A stretch of DNA of 64,000 nt, from the NCBI RefSeq assembly GCF_036226745.1, contig NZ_CP109013.1:6510001-6574000 (forward strand). Reading direction: 5' to 3'. Of this stretch, positions 32,648 to 41,562 are shown one piece after another. The notes under the pieces were generated by a model. The model did not search any database and was not told the origin of the DNA. It saw only the letters and a list, made by a program, of their open reading frames with translations. The stretch is from Streptomyces sp. NBC_00683. Lineage in GTDB: Bacteria; Actinomycetota; Actinomycetes; Streptomycetales; Streptomycetaceae. Made by a program: the position numbers and the translations under genes. Every line of letters begins with the position of its first letter. Position 1 is the stretch's first letter.

Positions 32648-34188
32648 GCAGAGCCTGGACCGCGGACCTCGGCAACGGTACGTACCGCAACCCCGTCCTG
32701 AACTCCGACTGGTCCGACCCGGACGTCGTACGGGTCGGCGACGACTACTACCTCACCGCGTCCAGCTTCGGCCGGGTCCCCGGACTGCCCCTGCTGCACT
32801 CGCGCGACCTCGTCAACTGGTCACTCATCGGCCATGCGCTCGAACGCCTCGAACCGGCCGCCGACTTCGCGGTTCCCCGCCACGACTGCGGGGTGTGGGC
32901 CCCCTCGCTGCGGCACCACGCCGGACGCTTCTGGATCTTCTGGGGCGACCCCGACCACGGGATCCAGCAGATCAACGCCGAGGACATCCGCGGCCCGTGG
33001 AGCGCCCCGCACCTCGTCAAGGCCGGCAAAGGACTGATCGACGCCTGCCCCCTGTGGGACGAGGAGACCGGCGAGGCCTACCTCGTGCACGCCTGGGCCA
33101 AGTCCCGCTCCGGCATCAAGAACCGGCTCACCGGCCACCGGATGAGCCCCGACGGACGCGAACTGCTCGACGAAGGCAAGACCCTCGTCGACGCCGACAC
33201 GATCCCCGGCTGGTTCACCCTGGAAGGGCCCAAGCTCTACCGCCACGACGGGTACTTCTGGATCTTCGCCCCGGCCGGCGGGGTGGAGACGGGCTGGCAG
33301 GGTGCCTTCCGGTCGCGGGAGTTCTTCGGCCCGTACGAGGAGAAGGTCGTCCTGGCCCAGGGCGGAACCGACGTCAACGGGCCGCACCAGGGCGCCTGGG
33401 TGCAGACCGCGGAAGGCGGTCCCTCCTCCCACTGGTTCCTGCACTTCCAGTCCCGCGGGGCCTACGGGCGGGTGGTCCACCTCCAGCCCATGAGCTGGCC
33501 CGCCGACGGCGACGGCTGGCCGGTCATCGGCCACGAGGGAGAACCCGTCGCCGTGCACACCAAGCCGAACGCGCCCGAACAGCCCGTGGAGGCACCGGCC
33601 TCCAGCGACGGCTTCCCCGGCGGGCGGTACGGCAGGCAGTGGCAGTGGACGGCGAGCCCCCGGCCCGGCTGGACGGTCGAGCACGCCGGGGACGGGCTGC
33701 GGCTCAGCTGCGTACGGACCGCGTACGCGCACGATCTGCGGGCCCTGTCCAACGTCCTGGTCCAGCGGCTGCCTGCCGAGGAGTTCAGAGTCGAGGTCGA
33801 CCTCGCGCTGAACAGCCGGGAACCCGGTGCCAACGCCGGACTCGCGGTCCTGGGCGACGCGTTCAGCTGGATCGGGCTGGAGGCCGGGGAGGACGGGACG
33901 GCCCGGCTCGTCCACCGCTACGCCGAGTCCGTTGCCGAACACGAGCGGGACGCCGAACACTCCCGCGCGGCCCCCGAGGGACGGGTCAGGCTCAGCATCG
34001 AGGTCAGCACGGGGGCCCGCTGCCGCTTCTTCGCCGACACCGGTGACGGATTCCGGCCCTCGGGCCAGGTCTTCGCCGCCACACCCTGGCGCTGGGTGGG
34101 CGCCCTGCTCGGCCTCTTCGCCACCGCACCGGCCGGGACCGGCCCCGCCGGAACGGCTGCCTTCACCGCATTCCGTACCAGCGGCTGA
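32644..34188 (+). CDS. Glycoside hydrolase family 43 enzyme
   Basis: A 514-residue protein without a signal peptide, so intracellular. The five-bladed propeller begins NPVLNSDWSDPDVVRVGDDYYL-like, with the catalytic base aspartate in WSDPDV (about 22). A further acid region is DACPLWDEETGEAYL, and the proposed catalytic glutamate is in LEGPKLYRHDG (about 196). The C-terminal 190 residues form a beta-sandwich of the GH43_C2/DUF1349 kind. Specificity is probably beta-xylosidase or alpha-L-arabinofuranosidase-like, acting on imported oligosaccharides. The start overlaps the DUF6807 stop (ATGA). Confidence 0.9.
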   Translation: MSRAWTADLGNGTYRNPVLNSDWSDPDVVRVGDDYYLTASSFGRVPGLPLLHSRDLVNWSLIGHALERLEPAADFAVPRHDCGVWAPSLRHHAGRFWIFWGDPDHGIQQINAEDIRGPWSAPHLVKAGKGLIDACPLWDEETGEAYLVHAWAKSRSGIKNRLTGHRMSPDGRELLDEGKTLVDADTIPGWFTLEGPKLYRHDGYFWIFAPAGGVETGWQGAFRSREFFGPYEEKVVLAQGGTDVNGPHQGAWVQTAEGGPSSHWFLHFQSRGAYGRVVHLQPMSWPADGDGWPVIGHEGEPVAVHTKPNAPEQPVEAPASSDGFPGGRYGRQWQWTASPRPGWTVEHAGDGLRLSCVRTAYAHDLRALSNVLVQRLPAEEFRVEVDLALNSREPGANAGLAVLGDAFSWIGLEAGEDGTARLVHRYAESVAEHERDAEHSRAAPEGRVRLSIEVSTGARCRFFADTGDGFRPSGQVFAATPWRWVGALLGLFATAPAGTGPAGTAAFTAFRTSG

Positions 34189-34294
34189 CCGCACACACCA
34201 CAGACCACCCCCACGGCCGCCCCCCACTGACGTAACGCACAGCACCTGCGACACCAGCGATTTCACCGACAGAACCGAGAGAGAAGAGCCGACG

Positions 34295-35626
34295 ATGACC
34301 ATCTCCAAGACGCAGCGGGGGCGCGCCATGGCCGCGATGTCCCTCACGGCGGCACTCGCCCTGACGGCCACCGCGTGCGGTGACGACGGCAGTGGAACCG
34401 GCAACGAAGGCAGCGGCAAGGGCGAGATCACCTTCTGGGACAACAACGGTGGCCCGCGCACCGCCATCTGGACCGAGATCATCAAGGACTTCGAGAAGAA
34501 GTACCCGGACATCAAGGTCAAGTACGTCCCGATCCCGATCGCCGACGTCCAGTCCAAGTACGACACGGCGATCGCGGGCGGAGGCCTGCCCGACGTCGGC
34601 GGCGTCGGAACCGCGTACCTCGCCAACATCGTGTCGCAGGAAGCCCTTGTGCCGGTCACCGACCGGATCAAGGAGTCGTCGCTGAACGGCAAGCTGGTCG
34701 AGGGCATGGTCGACAGCGTCAAGACCGCGGGAGGCCGGGGCGACGACCTGTACAGCGTGCCGACCTCCGCGAACAACGGTGCGCTCTGGTACCGCACCGA
34801 CCTGTTCAAGGCGGCGAACCTCGAGGCGCCCACCACCTGGGACAACTTCTACACGGCGGCCGACAAGCTCACCGACGCGAAGAACAACAAGTTCGGCTAC
34901 ACCATCCGCGGCGGCGCCGGCTCCATCGCGCAGGCCCTGGACGCGGTCTACGGCCAGTCCGGCATCACGGACTTCTGGGCCGGCGACAAGACGACGCTCA
35001 ACGACCCCAAGAACGTCGCCGCGCTGGAGAAGTACGCCGCCCTCTTCAAGAAGACGACGCCCTCCGCCGACGTCAACAACGACTTCACCAAGATGGTCGC
35101 CCAGTGGGACACCGGCACCATCGGCATGCTCAGCCACAACCTCGGCTCCTACCAGGACCACCTGAAGGCACTGGGGGCGGACAAGTTCGCCGGCATCCCC
35201 GCACCGATCGGCGCGGGCGGCACCCGGGTCCAGGTCTCCAACCCGGTCGACGGACTCGGCCTGTTCCGGGCGAGCGACAACAAGACGGCGGCCTGGAAGT
35301 TCATCGAGTTCGCCGCCTCGCACGAGTCGAACAGCAAGTGGAACGAGGCCGCGGGTGCCATCCCGGCCAACACCGACGCGGCCAAGGACCCCTGGATCTC
35401 CAAGACCGAGCCGACGGCGCTCGCCGCCAAGGCGCTCACCGACGGCTCCACCAAGATCGTCCAGCTGCCGTACTACCTGCCCGACTGGAACAACATCAGC
35501 AAGGCGGACAACGAGCCGGAGTTCCAGAAGCTGCTGCTCGGCAAGGTCACGGCCAAGCAGTTCCTGGACAAGATCGCCGAGGAGCTGAACACCGCCCAGA
35601 AGGAGTGGAAGGACCTGGGCCACTGA
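34295..35626 (+). CDS. Sugar-binding lipoprotein of the ABC transporter
   Basis: A 443-residue extracellular solute-binding protein (family 1). The signal ends in a lipobox TATAC (cysteine at about 28) followed by GDDGSGTG, then EITFWDNNGGP at the start of the mature fold. It is in the operon of the two permeases and would deliver a pectin- or arabinan-derived oligosaccharide. GAGAGAAGAG-like purine-rich sequence precedes the ATG. Placing the binding protein last, after the enzymes, is unusual; a separate promoter in the 106-base gap is possible but not identified. Confidence 0.93.
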   Translation: MTISKTQRGRAMAAMSLTAALALTATACGDDGSGTGNEGSGKGEITFWDNNGGPRTAIWTEIIKDFEKKYPDIKVKYVPIPIADVQSKYDTAIAGGGLPDVGGVGTAYLANIVSQEALVPVTDRIKESSLNGKLVEGMVDSVKTAGGRGDDLYSVPTSANNGALWYRTDLFKAANLEAPTTWDNFYTAADKLTDAKNNKFGYTIRGGAGSIAQALDAVYGQSGITDFWAGDKTTLNDPKNVAALEKYAALFKKTTPSADVNNDFTKMVAQWDTGTIGMLSHNLGSYQDHLKALGADKFAGIPAPIGAGGTRVQVSNPVDGLGLFRASDNKTAAWKFIEFAASHESNSKWNEAAGAIPANTDAAKDPWISKTEPTALAAKALTDGSTKIVQLPYYLPDWNNISKADNEPEFQKLLLGKVTAKQFLDKIAEELNTAQKEWKDLGH

Positions 35627-35662
35627 TCCGACCGTCTCGCCACGGCCGGTACCCGATGACCG

Positions 35663-35703
35663 GGGACCGGCGGCGGTCCGGGTCGCGCCCCGCCGCCGGT
35701 CCC
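35663..35703 (+). terminator. Strong terminator after the sugar ABC/pectin operon
   Basis: GGGACCGGCGGCGG (35663-35676) is perfectly complementary to CCGCCGCCGGTCCC (35690-35703) over 14 bp with a 13-base loop. It begins 37 bases after the binding-protein stop and marks the end of the operon that starts at 27462. Confidence 0.8.
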
Positions 35704-35728
35704 TCTCCCCTTGTACGTCAGGCCTTGC

Positions 35729-35773
35729 ACGTCAGGTACGTCAGGTACGTCGAGCACGTCAGGTACGTCGTAC
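35729..35773 (+). repeat. Five tandem 9-bp units based on ACGTCAGGT
   Basis: Units start at 35729, 35738, 35747, 35756 and 35765. Three are exact ACGTCAGGT; the other two keep ACGTC and vary after it. A further partial copy lies at 35714. The array ends in TCGTACGA palindromes and stops about 30 bases before the acetylesterase start. It may be a slippage product or an array of regulator half-sites. Confidence 0.6.
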
Positions 35774-35804
35774 GAGTCAGTCGTACGAGAGAGGCAGTCC
35801 CGCT

Positions 35805-36629
35805 GTGTCACTCACCCGCAGGCGGACGGCAGCCGCGCTCCTCGCGCTGCCGCTCGCACTCACCGCCACCCCCGCGCTCGCACACGGCGGCGGGGGCAGG
35901 CCACGGTCCAGGACGCTCCACATCGCGGGCGACTCCACGGCCGCCCAGAAGTACGCCGACGCCGCACCCGAGACCGGGTGGGGCATGGCCCTCCCCTTCT
36001 TCCTCGGCCGTGGACTCACCGTCGCCAACCACGCGATGAACGGCCGCAGTTCCAAGAGCTTCATCGACGAGGGCCGTCTGACCGCCCTCCTGGAAGGCGT
36101 CCTGCCCGGCGATCTCGTCCTCATCCAGTTCGGGCACAACGACGAGAAGACGGAGGACCCGGCCCGCGGCACCGACCCGTACACCACGTACCAGGAGTAC
36201 CTGCGCCAGTACGTGAAGGGCGCGCGGGCCCGCCGCGCGGAGCCCGTGCTGCTGACCCCGGTGGAGCGACGCCGGTTCGCCGCCGACGGCACCGCCCGGC
36301 CCACCCACGGCGAATATCCCGCCGCCATGCGCGCCCTGGCCGCCGAGGAGGGCGTGCCGCTGCTCGACCTCCAGGCGCTCTCCCTCGCCCGCTGGCAGGA
36401 ACTCGGCCCGGACGGGACCGAGCCCTACTTCAACTGGCTGGAGCCGGGGGAGTCCCCGAACTACCCGGACGGCAAGCAGGACAACACCCACTTCCGGCCC
36501 GCGGGCGCGATCGACGTGGCCAGGGCGACCGCCCGTGCCCTCGGCGCGGAACGCGTGCTCGCCCCACGGGACCTGCGCCGTCTCGACGACCCGGTCCCCG
36601 TCGAGTGGATCAGCTGGCCGCAGGCCTGA
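35805..36629 (+). CDS. Rhamnogalacturonan acetylesterase-type SGNH hydrolase
   Basis: A 274-residue secreted esterase that removes acetyl groups from rhamnogalacturonan-type pectin. The signal peptide has an arginine-rich start and ends ALA (about 27). SGNH blocks are visible: GDSTAAQKY with catalytic serine S44, the glycine block in NHAMNGRSSKSF, GHND (about 110) and D-N-T-H (D226, H229). The start is a GTG. It follows the 9-bp repeat array and lies 53 bases before a PL1 lyase gene on the same strand. Confidence 0.9.
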   Translation: MSLTRRRTAAALLALPLALTATPALAHGGGGRPRSRTLHIAGDSTAAQKYADAAPETGWGMALPFFLGRGLTVANHAMNGRSSKSFIDEGRLTALLEGVLPGDLVLIQFGHNDEKTEDPARGTDPYTTYQEYLRQYVKGARARRAEPVLLTPVERRRFAADGTARPTHGEYPAAMRALAAEEGVPLLDLQALSLARWQELGPDGTEPYFNWLEPGESPNYPDGKQDNTHFRPAGAIDVARATARALGAERVLAPRDLRRLDDPVPVEWISWPQA

Positions 36630-36682
36630 ACCGCTTCACCACCACCTTCTTCCTTCTCCCGTACGACAGCTAAGGATTCGCC

Positions 36683-38014
36683 ATGCCCGCACGCATCACT
36701 CATGCCCGTGCCACCGCCGTGGTGCTCGGCTGCGCCTCGCTGGCCCTCGCCGTGAGCGTCCCCGCCCAGGCGGCCCCGCACCACCACGGCAACGGGATCG
36801 AGCGCGCCGTACTTCCCGCAGGCGACGGCTGGGCCGCGGCCGACGGCTCCACCACGGGCGGCTCGCAGGCCACTCCCGACCACATCTACACCGTCACGAA
36901 CAGAGCCGAGCTCATCGCGGCCTTCCAGGACGCGGGCGACGCCCCCAAGATCATCAGAATCGCCGGCACCGTCCACGGCAACTCCGACGTCAACGGCACC
37001 CCGATCGGCTGCGCGGACTACGAGCAGGACGGCTACACCCTGGAGAAGTACCTCGCGGCCTACGACCCCGCGGTCTGGGGCACGGCCGAGGTCCCGTCGG
37101 GTCCGCTGGAGGACGCCCGGGTGGCCTCCGCGAAGCTGCAGGCGGCCGCGGTCAACGTGAACGTCCCCTCCAACACCACCCTCGTCGGCGTCGGCGACGA
37201 CGCGACGATCATCGGCGCCAGCCTGCAGGTGAAGGGCGTCTCCAACGTCATCATCCGCAACATCGCCTTCGAGGACACCTACGACTGCTTCCCCCAGTGG
37301 GACCCCACCGACGGGGACAAGGGCGCCTGGAACTCCGAGTACGACAACCTCGTCGTCTACGGTTCCACCCACGTCTGGGTCGACCACAACACCTTCAGCG
37401 ACGGTGACCGGCCCGACGCCGACCAGCCCCTGTACTTCGGCCAGGTGTTCCAGCAGCACGACGGGCTCTTCGACATCGTCCGCGGCGCCGACCTCGTCAC
37501 CGTGTCGTGGAACGTCCTCAAGGACCACGACAAGACCATGCTCATCGGCAACAGCGACGGCGCAGGTGCGACCGACCGCGGCAAGCTCCGCGTCACGCTG
37601 CACCACAACCTCTTCAAGGACGTGAAGGAGCGCGCGCCCCGCGTCCGCTTCGGCCAGGTCGACTCGTACAACAACCACTTCGTCGCCACCAAGGGCAGCG
37701 CCTACGGCTACTCGTACGGCATCGGATTCGAATCCAAGCTCGTCGCCGAGCACAACGCGTTCAGCCTCGGCAGCGGCTTCGACAAGGCCACCGTCCTCAA
37801 GAAGTGGTCCGAGTCCTCCCTCACCGCGGACGACAACTACGTCAACGGGCGCAAGACCGACCTGATCGCCGTGCACAACGCGGGCGTACCCGCCGAGCAG
37901 CTCACCGTGGGCGCCGGCTGGACGCCCGAGCTGCGCACGAAGGTCGACCACCCGCTCGTCGTCCCCGTGCTCGTCGCACTCAAGGCCGGAGCGGGCAAGG
38001 TCTCGGGCCGCTGA
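36683..38014 (+). CDS. Secreted PL1 pectate lyase (second copy)
   Basis: A 443-residue PL1 enzyme with signal peptide (cleavage about AQA-AP, residue 31). Its layout matches the lyase at 29308 nearly block for block: GWAAADGSTTGGS, KIIRIAGTV, the insert CADYEQDGYTLEKYLAAYDP, SNTTLVGVG, HVWVDHNTF, YFGQVFQQHDGLFDI and RAPRVRFGQV with the catalytic arginine. Many local stretches are identical, so the two probably arose by duplication. AAGGA precedes the ATG. A large hairpin terminator follows. Confidence 0.93.
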   Translation: MPARITHARATAVVLGCASLALAVSVPAQAAPHHHGNGIERAVLPAGDGWAAADGSTTGGSQATPDHIYTVTNRAELIAAFQDAGDAPKIIRIAGTVHGNSDVNGTPIGCADYEQDGYTLEKYLAAYDPAVWGTAEVPSGPLEDARVASAKLQAAAVNVNVPSNTTLVGVGDDATIIGASLQVKGVSNVIIRNIAFEDTYDCFPQWDPTDGDKGAWNSEYDNLVVYGSTHVWVDHNTFSDGDRPDADQPLYFGQVFQQHDGLFDIVRGADLVTVSWNVLKDHDKTMLIGNSDGAGATDRGKLRVTLHHNLFKDVKERAPRVRFGQVDSYNNHFVATKGSAYGYSYGIGFESKLVAEHNAFSLGSGFDKATVLKKWSESSLTADDNYVNGRKTDLIAVHNAGVPAEQLTVGAGWTPELRTKVDHPLVVPVLVALKAGAGKVSGR

Positions 38015-38031
38015 CGACGCACATCCGAACC

Positions 38032-38084
38032 GGCCGGAGCGGCACCGCACTCTCCCCACCACCCCGGAGAGAGCCGCTCCGGCC
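38032..38084 (+). terminator. Nested hairpin terminator after the second PL1 gene
   Basis: The outer stem GGCCGGAGCGGC (38032-38043) pairs with GCCGCTCCGGCC (38073-38084), and the inner stem CTCTCC (38050-38055) pairs with GGAGAG (38066-38071). The right arm ends 37 bases before the pectinesterase start, so the element could also act as a leader attenuator for that gene. Confidence 0.78.
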
Positions 38085-38121
38085 ACTCACTTTCCCCGCC
38101 TCCCACGTCAGGAGTACCGCC

Positions 38122-39225
38122 ATGACCAGCAGACGCAGCGCGCTGTCACTGCTCGCCGGCGCGGGCGCCGCCCTCGCCGTCGGCGCCCCCACCGCACACG
38201 CCCGGCCCGCGCAGGTCCGCCCGTTCGGCCGCCACGGCTCACCGGCCGACCGCCCGGACCCCCGCACCCTCTACGTCGACCCGCAGGGCCGGGGCGACCA
38301 CACCGACGTCCGGTCCGCCGTGGCCGCGGCCGCCGGCACCGGGTACACCCTGGTGCTCGCCCCCGGCACCTACCGCGGAACGGTCACCGTCCCGGCGGAC
38401 CGGGCCGGCCTCACCCTCATCGGGGCGAGCGGCGACCCGCGCGACACCGTCATCGTCCACAACAACGCGGCCGGCACCCCCAAGCCCGACGGCTCGGGCA
38501 CCTACGGCACCAGCGGATCGGCCACCGTCACGGTCCAGGCCGCCGACTTCACCGCCCGCGACCTGACCTTCGCCAACGACTGGCTGCGCTCCGACAACCC
38601 CGAGTACACCGGAACCCAGGCCGTCGCCATCAAGGTCCAGGGCGACCGTTCGGCGTTCTACGGCTGCCGCTTCCTCGGCCACCAGGACACCCTGTACGCC
38701 GACTCGCTCTCCCTGACCGCGTTCGCCCGCCAGTACTACCGCGACTGCTACGTGGAGGGCGACGTCGACTTCGTGTTCGGCCGCGCCACCGCCGTGTACG
38801 ACCGCTGCCACTTCCGCACCCTGACCCGTACCGACCTCGCTTCGGCCCCGTACGGCTTCGTCTTCGCGCCCAGCACCCCCGGTGCCAACCCGCACGGCTA
38901 CCTGGTCCTGCGCTCCCGGGTCACCAGCACCGCCCCCGACGCGTACTACAAACTGGCCCGCCCCTGGGTGCCCTCGTCCGATCTCACCGCACGGCCGATG
39001 CTGACCGTCCGCGACAGCCACCTCGGCGCGGGCATCGACGCCGTCACGCCCTACGCCACCATGTCCGCCGGCTTCCCCTGGCAGGACCAGCGCTTCGCCG
39101 AGTACCGCAACACCGGCCCCGGCGCCCGCGTCACCGTCCCCGGCAACCGCCCCCAGCTCGCAGCGTCGGAGGCCCGCGCGCACACCCCCGCCGACTACCT
39201 CGGCGACTGGCGGCCCCGCGTGTGA
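38122..39225 (+). CDS. Secreted CE8 pectin methylesterase
   Basis: Removes methyl esters from homogalacturonan so that pectate lyases can cut it. The 367-residue protein has a twin-arginine-like signal (TSRRSALSLLAGAG, cleavage near AHA, about 31). The CE8 beta helix shows GHQDTLYA (catalytic Asp about 190), EGDVDFVFGRA (nucleophile Asp about 216) and LARPW (Arg about 280). All catalytic residues are present. AGGAG precedes the ATG. It ends at a bidirectional terminator shared with the convergent PL3 gene. Confidence 0.93.
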   Translation: MTSRRSALSLLAGAGAALAVGAPTAHARPAQVRPFGRHGSPADRPDPRTLYVDPQGRGDHTDVRSAVAAAAGTGYTLVLAPGTYRGTVTVPADRAGLTLIGASGDPRDTVIVHNNAAGTPKPDGSGTYGTSGSATVTVQAADFTARDLTFANDWLRSDNPEYTGTQAVAIKVQGDRSAFYGCRFLGHQDTLYADSLSLTAFARQYYRDCYVEGDVDFVFGRATAVYDRCHFRTLTRTDLASAPYGFVFAPSTPGANPHGYLVLRSRVTSTAPDAYYKLARPWVPSSDLTARPMLTVRDSHLGAGIDAVTPYATMSAGFPWQDQRFAEYRNTGPGARVTVPGNRPQLAASEARAHTPADYLGDWRPRV

Positions 39226-39238
39226 CCGCGGGGAACAC

Positions 39239-39275
39239 GGCCAGGGCCCGGCGCTGTCCGCGCCGAACCCTGGCC
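39239..39275. terminator. Bidirectional terminator between pectinesterase and PL3 genes
   Basis: GGCCAGGG (39239-39246) pairs with CCCTGGCC (39268-39275), and CGGCGC (39249-39254) pairs with GCGCCG (39260-39265) inside it. It lies between two convergent genes. Confidence 0.78.
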
Positions 39276-39291
39276 CTTGTGAACGGTGACC

Positions 39292-40131
39292 CTAGTCGTA
39301 ACTGATGTCCGACGAGGAGTAGCGGCAGTACGTGCCGTCGGGGCCGCTGCCGGTCTCCTTCGGCTCGGCACCCGTGTTGTTGCCCGTGTAGCGGACACAG
39401 GGCTTGATCTTCTTGCTGCTGTCGCCGTGGATGCGGACCGAGCGCAGCGCGGCGGTGTCCCCGTAGTTGGTGTTGATGCCGACCAGGGACTTCCCCGGCA
39501 CGGTCACATCCACGTCGTTGACGATGATGTCGCGCTTGTACTGCGTGGAGCAGTTGCCGCAGGACCGGACGAGCTTGCCGAAGTCGGCGACCTGGAACTT
39601 CGTGATGACCAGCTTGCCGGCGCCGTTGAACTGGAAGACCTTGTCGGAGGCCTTTCGGGCGCCGCCGCCGTACACCGTGTACACGGAGCCGGTCGACGTG
39701 CCCTTGAAGGACGCGGCGTCCTCGCCGACGTCCTCCCACCAGACGTTCTGGAGCGTGCAACTGCCGGAGCAGTGAATGCCGTCCGCGGCGGGTGAGCCGA
39801 GAATGACGTTCTTCAGCGTCGCCCCGTCCTTCAGCTTGAAGATCGGGTCCTGGCCCTCGTCCTGGCCTCCGTCGCCGAGGTCGCCGCTCCCGTAGAAGCG
39901 CTTCAGGCCGCCGTCGTACGTTCCTGAGACCTCGATGGTCGACGAGACGGCCTGGCTGCCCTGGGCGGTGGGCCAGGCGGGCACCGCGGCGGCGGCGCCG
40001 GCAGGCTGGAGCATCACGTTGGTGGCCAGGGCGGCGCCGGTGAGACCCAGCGCCGCGGTCAGCGCGGCTGCCATGCGGCGGCGGCCGGGACGGCGCCGAT
40101 GGGTGTGCCGGAGTGCGGCTCGTTCCCTCAT
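39292..40131 (-). CDS. Secreted PL3 pectate lyase
   Basis: A 279-residue compact beta-helix lyase. The signal peptide has a long arginine-rich start and is cleaved near AGAAAA (about 47). PL3 signatures are visible: FKLKDGATLKNVILGSPAADGIHC, VWWEDVGEDAASFKG and VRSCGNCSTQYKRDI, with conserved cysteines. It cleaves pectate in a calcium-dependent way and complements the PL1 enzymes. The start is the ATG at 40131 with GAGGAA upstream; an IclR-like site overlaps this leader. Confidence 0.93.
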   Translation of the reverse strand: MRERAALRHTHRRRPGRRRMAAALTAALGLTGAALATNVMLQPAGAAAAVPAWPTAQGSQAVSSTIEVSGTYDGGLKRFYGSGDLGDGGQDEGQDPIFKLKDGATLKNVILGSPAADGIHCSGSCTLQNVWWEDVGEDAASFKGTSTGSVYTVYGGGARKASDKVFQFNGAGKLVITKFQVADFGKLVRSCGNCSTQYKRDIIVNDVDVTVPGKSLVGINTNYGDTAALRSVRIHGDSSKKIKPCVRYTGNNTGAEPKETGSGPDGTYCRYSSSDISYD

Positions 40132-40147
40132 GTTCGGTGTTCCGTTC
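40132..40147 (-). promoter_or_regulatory. IclR-like site at the PL3 start codon
   Basis: On the minus strand this 16-mer matches the dyad upstream of the ABC operon (27349-27364) at 13 of 16 positions and keeps the ACACCGAAC half intact. It directly abuts the ATG, where a bound repressor would block transcription or cover the leader. Confidence 0.4.
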
Positions 40148-40267
40148 CTCGGTGGTGGGGGAGTGTTGCGCTCCTTGGTCGCCACCGGCGCACGGAAGGG
40201 TTGCCGTGTACGGATCATTTTCCGGCGCTCTTTCCCCGCACCACCCGCCCCGTCCGGCCCGGGTGCC

Positions 40268-40990
40268 TCAGCGGCCGACGGTGAAGCCGCCCCCCACCGA
40301 GGCCGGTCCGCCGGCCGCACGGGCCCGCGCCGTGTAGTCGTCCCGTCCCGCGCTCCGGACGCCTTCGGCGTGGTTGTACTGCGCCGCGAAGGTGTGCGTG
40401 CCCACCTGCACGTTCCGTCCCGGCTTCAGCGTCCACCGGTAGACGAGGAAGCCGTCCTCCTGCTGCGCGGAGGCCACGAAGTCCTCCTCCGGAAGGGACC
40501 GCCAGGAACCGGTGGTGCCCACCCCGCCGTTCAGGGCGACCCGGAGCTCGACGGCGAGCTCGGTCAGCGGCTGCGTGGTCCTGAGCGTCACATTGCTCTG
40601 CGCCCAGTACCTGTTGCTGTGGGGGTCGACCGAACCGTCCGACCACAGCGGCCCGTTCTCGGCGGGCAGCGCACCGCCCCGCGCGGAGGGCCACGGCTCC
40701 GGCGCGGGTGACACGGGTTCACCGGCCACCTGCTGCCCCGGCTGTCCCGTGCCCTGCTCGCCCTGCCCCGCCGAGGTCACGGCGATCGCGCCGGCCGCCA
40801 GGACCCCGCACACCGCCACCGTCGCGCCCACGACCCGGAGCCACGGCTTCGGGGCGTGCGGGGTGCGCAGGGGGAGACGGACCGGCGGCTCCTCGGCCAT
40901 GCTCCGCTCGATCCGGGCCAGCATCCGCTCCCGGTCGGGGCGGTGCGAGGCGGCGGCGTGGCGCAGCCGCTCACGCAGGTCGTCGTCCAT
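40268..40990 (-). CDS. Membrane protein cotranscribed with an ECF sigma factor, probable anti-sigma
   Basis: A 240-residue protein with a short cytoplasmic N-terminal region (DDDLRERLRHAAASHRPDRERMLARIERSM, about 2-31), one membrane helix (about 50-70) and an extracytoplasmic C-terminal domain. The start ATG shares one base with the stop of the sigma factor gene, which is the normal arrangement for a sigma and its membrane anti-sigma. No zinc HxxxCxxC motif is present, so it is not a ZAS-type anti-sigma. The inhibitory role is inferred from context and topology. Confidence 0.75.
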   Translation of the reverse strand: MDDDLRERLRHAAASHRPDRERMLARIERSMAEEPPVRLPLRTPHAPKPWLRVVGATVAVCGVLAAGAIAVTSAGQGEQGTGQPGQQVAGEPVSPAPEPWPSARGGALPAENGPLWSDGSVDPHSNRYWAQSNVTLRTTQPLTELAVELRVALNGGVGTTGSWRSLPEEDFVASAQQEDGFLVYRWTLKPGRNVQVGTHTFAAQYNHAEGVRSAGRDDYTARARAAGGPASVGGGFTVGR

Positions 40991-41562
40991 CAGTGCCTTC
41001 CTCCGGTGCGCTGCCCCGCGGCGGCCACCTGCTTCTGCGCCGCGGGGGCTTCGGGGCCCAGCAGCCGTTGCAGCTCCGCCACACCGCGCGAGGTCTGGCT
41101 CTTCACCGTACCGACCGATATCCCCAGCACCAGCGAGGTGTCCCGTTCGGACAGGTCGAAGGCGTGCCGCAGCACCACGCACGCCCGCTTACGGAACGGC
41201 AGGCTCCGCAGAGCCCCCTGCACGTCCACCACCGCCGACACATCGGGGCCGTCCACGGCGTATCCGTCACCGGACCCGCGCGGCGCCCAGAACAGTGCGA
41301 TCCTGCGGCGCTCACGCACGGCGCTGCGGATGCGCGTACGGGCCAGGTTGGCGACGACCCCGCGCGCGTACGCGACGGGGTGGTCGGCGCCCCTGACCCG
41401 GTCCCACCGGTGCCAGAGCGCCATGAGCGCATCGGCCGCCAGATCGTCCGCCGCGTCGGCCTCACCGGTCAGCAGATGGGCGAGCCGGGCGAGTTCGGCA
41501 TAGTGCGCCTCGAAGAACGCATGGAACTCGGCGGCGGCAGCATCGTCGACGACTGTGCCCAC
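40990..41562 (-). CDS. SigE-subfamily ECF RNA polymerase sigma factor
   Basis: A 190-residue ECF sigma. Region 2 (FHAFFEAHYAELARLAHLLTGEADAADDLAADALMALWHRW, about 13-54) and region 4 (RSLPFRKRACVVLRH ... LSERDTSLVLGISVGTVKSQTSRGVAEL, about 117-164) are both complete. The SigE-type spacing and the VGTVKSQTSRG recognition helix fit the Streptomyces SigE-like subfamily. The GTG start has GGGAGAA upstream. A GAAGCGCTTC-centred dyad lies about 110 bases upstream. Its target genes are not known; the nearby PL3 gene is separate. Confidence 0.9.
   Translation of the reverse strand: MGTVVDDAAAAEFHAFFEAHYAELARLAHLLTGEADAADDLAADALMALWHRWDRVRGADHPVAYARGVVANLARTRIRSAVRERRRIALFWAPRGSGDGYAVDGPDVSAVVDVQGALRSLPFRKRACVVLRHAFDLSERDTSLVLGISVGTVKSQTSRGVAELQRLLGPEAPAAQKQVAAAGQRTGGRH

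Noticed and set aside
32821..34845. 674-codon minus-strand open frame opposite GH43 and the binding protein
   Set aside because: Shadow of genes with clear motifs and a lipobox.
35729..35773. CRISPR array
   Set aside because: Units are 9 bp and contiguous with no spacers. It is a simple tandem repeat.
40268..40990. Classical zinc-binding anti-sigma (ZAS) protein
   Set aside because: The position next to an ECF sigma fits, but the HxxxCxxC motif is absent. Kept as a probable anti-sigma of another type.
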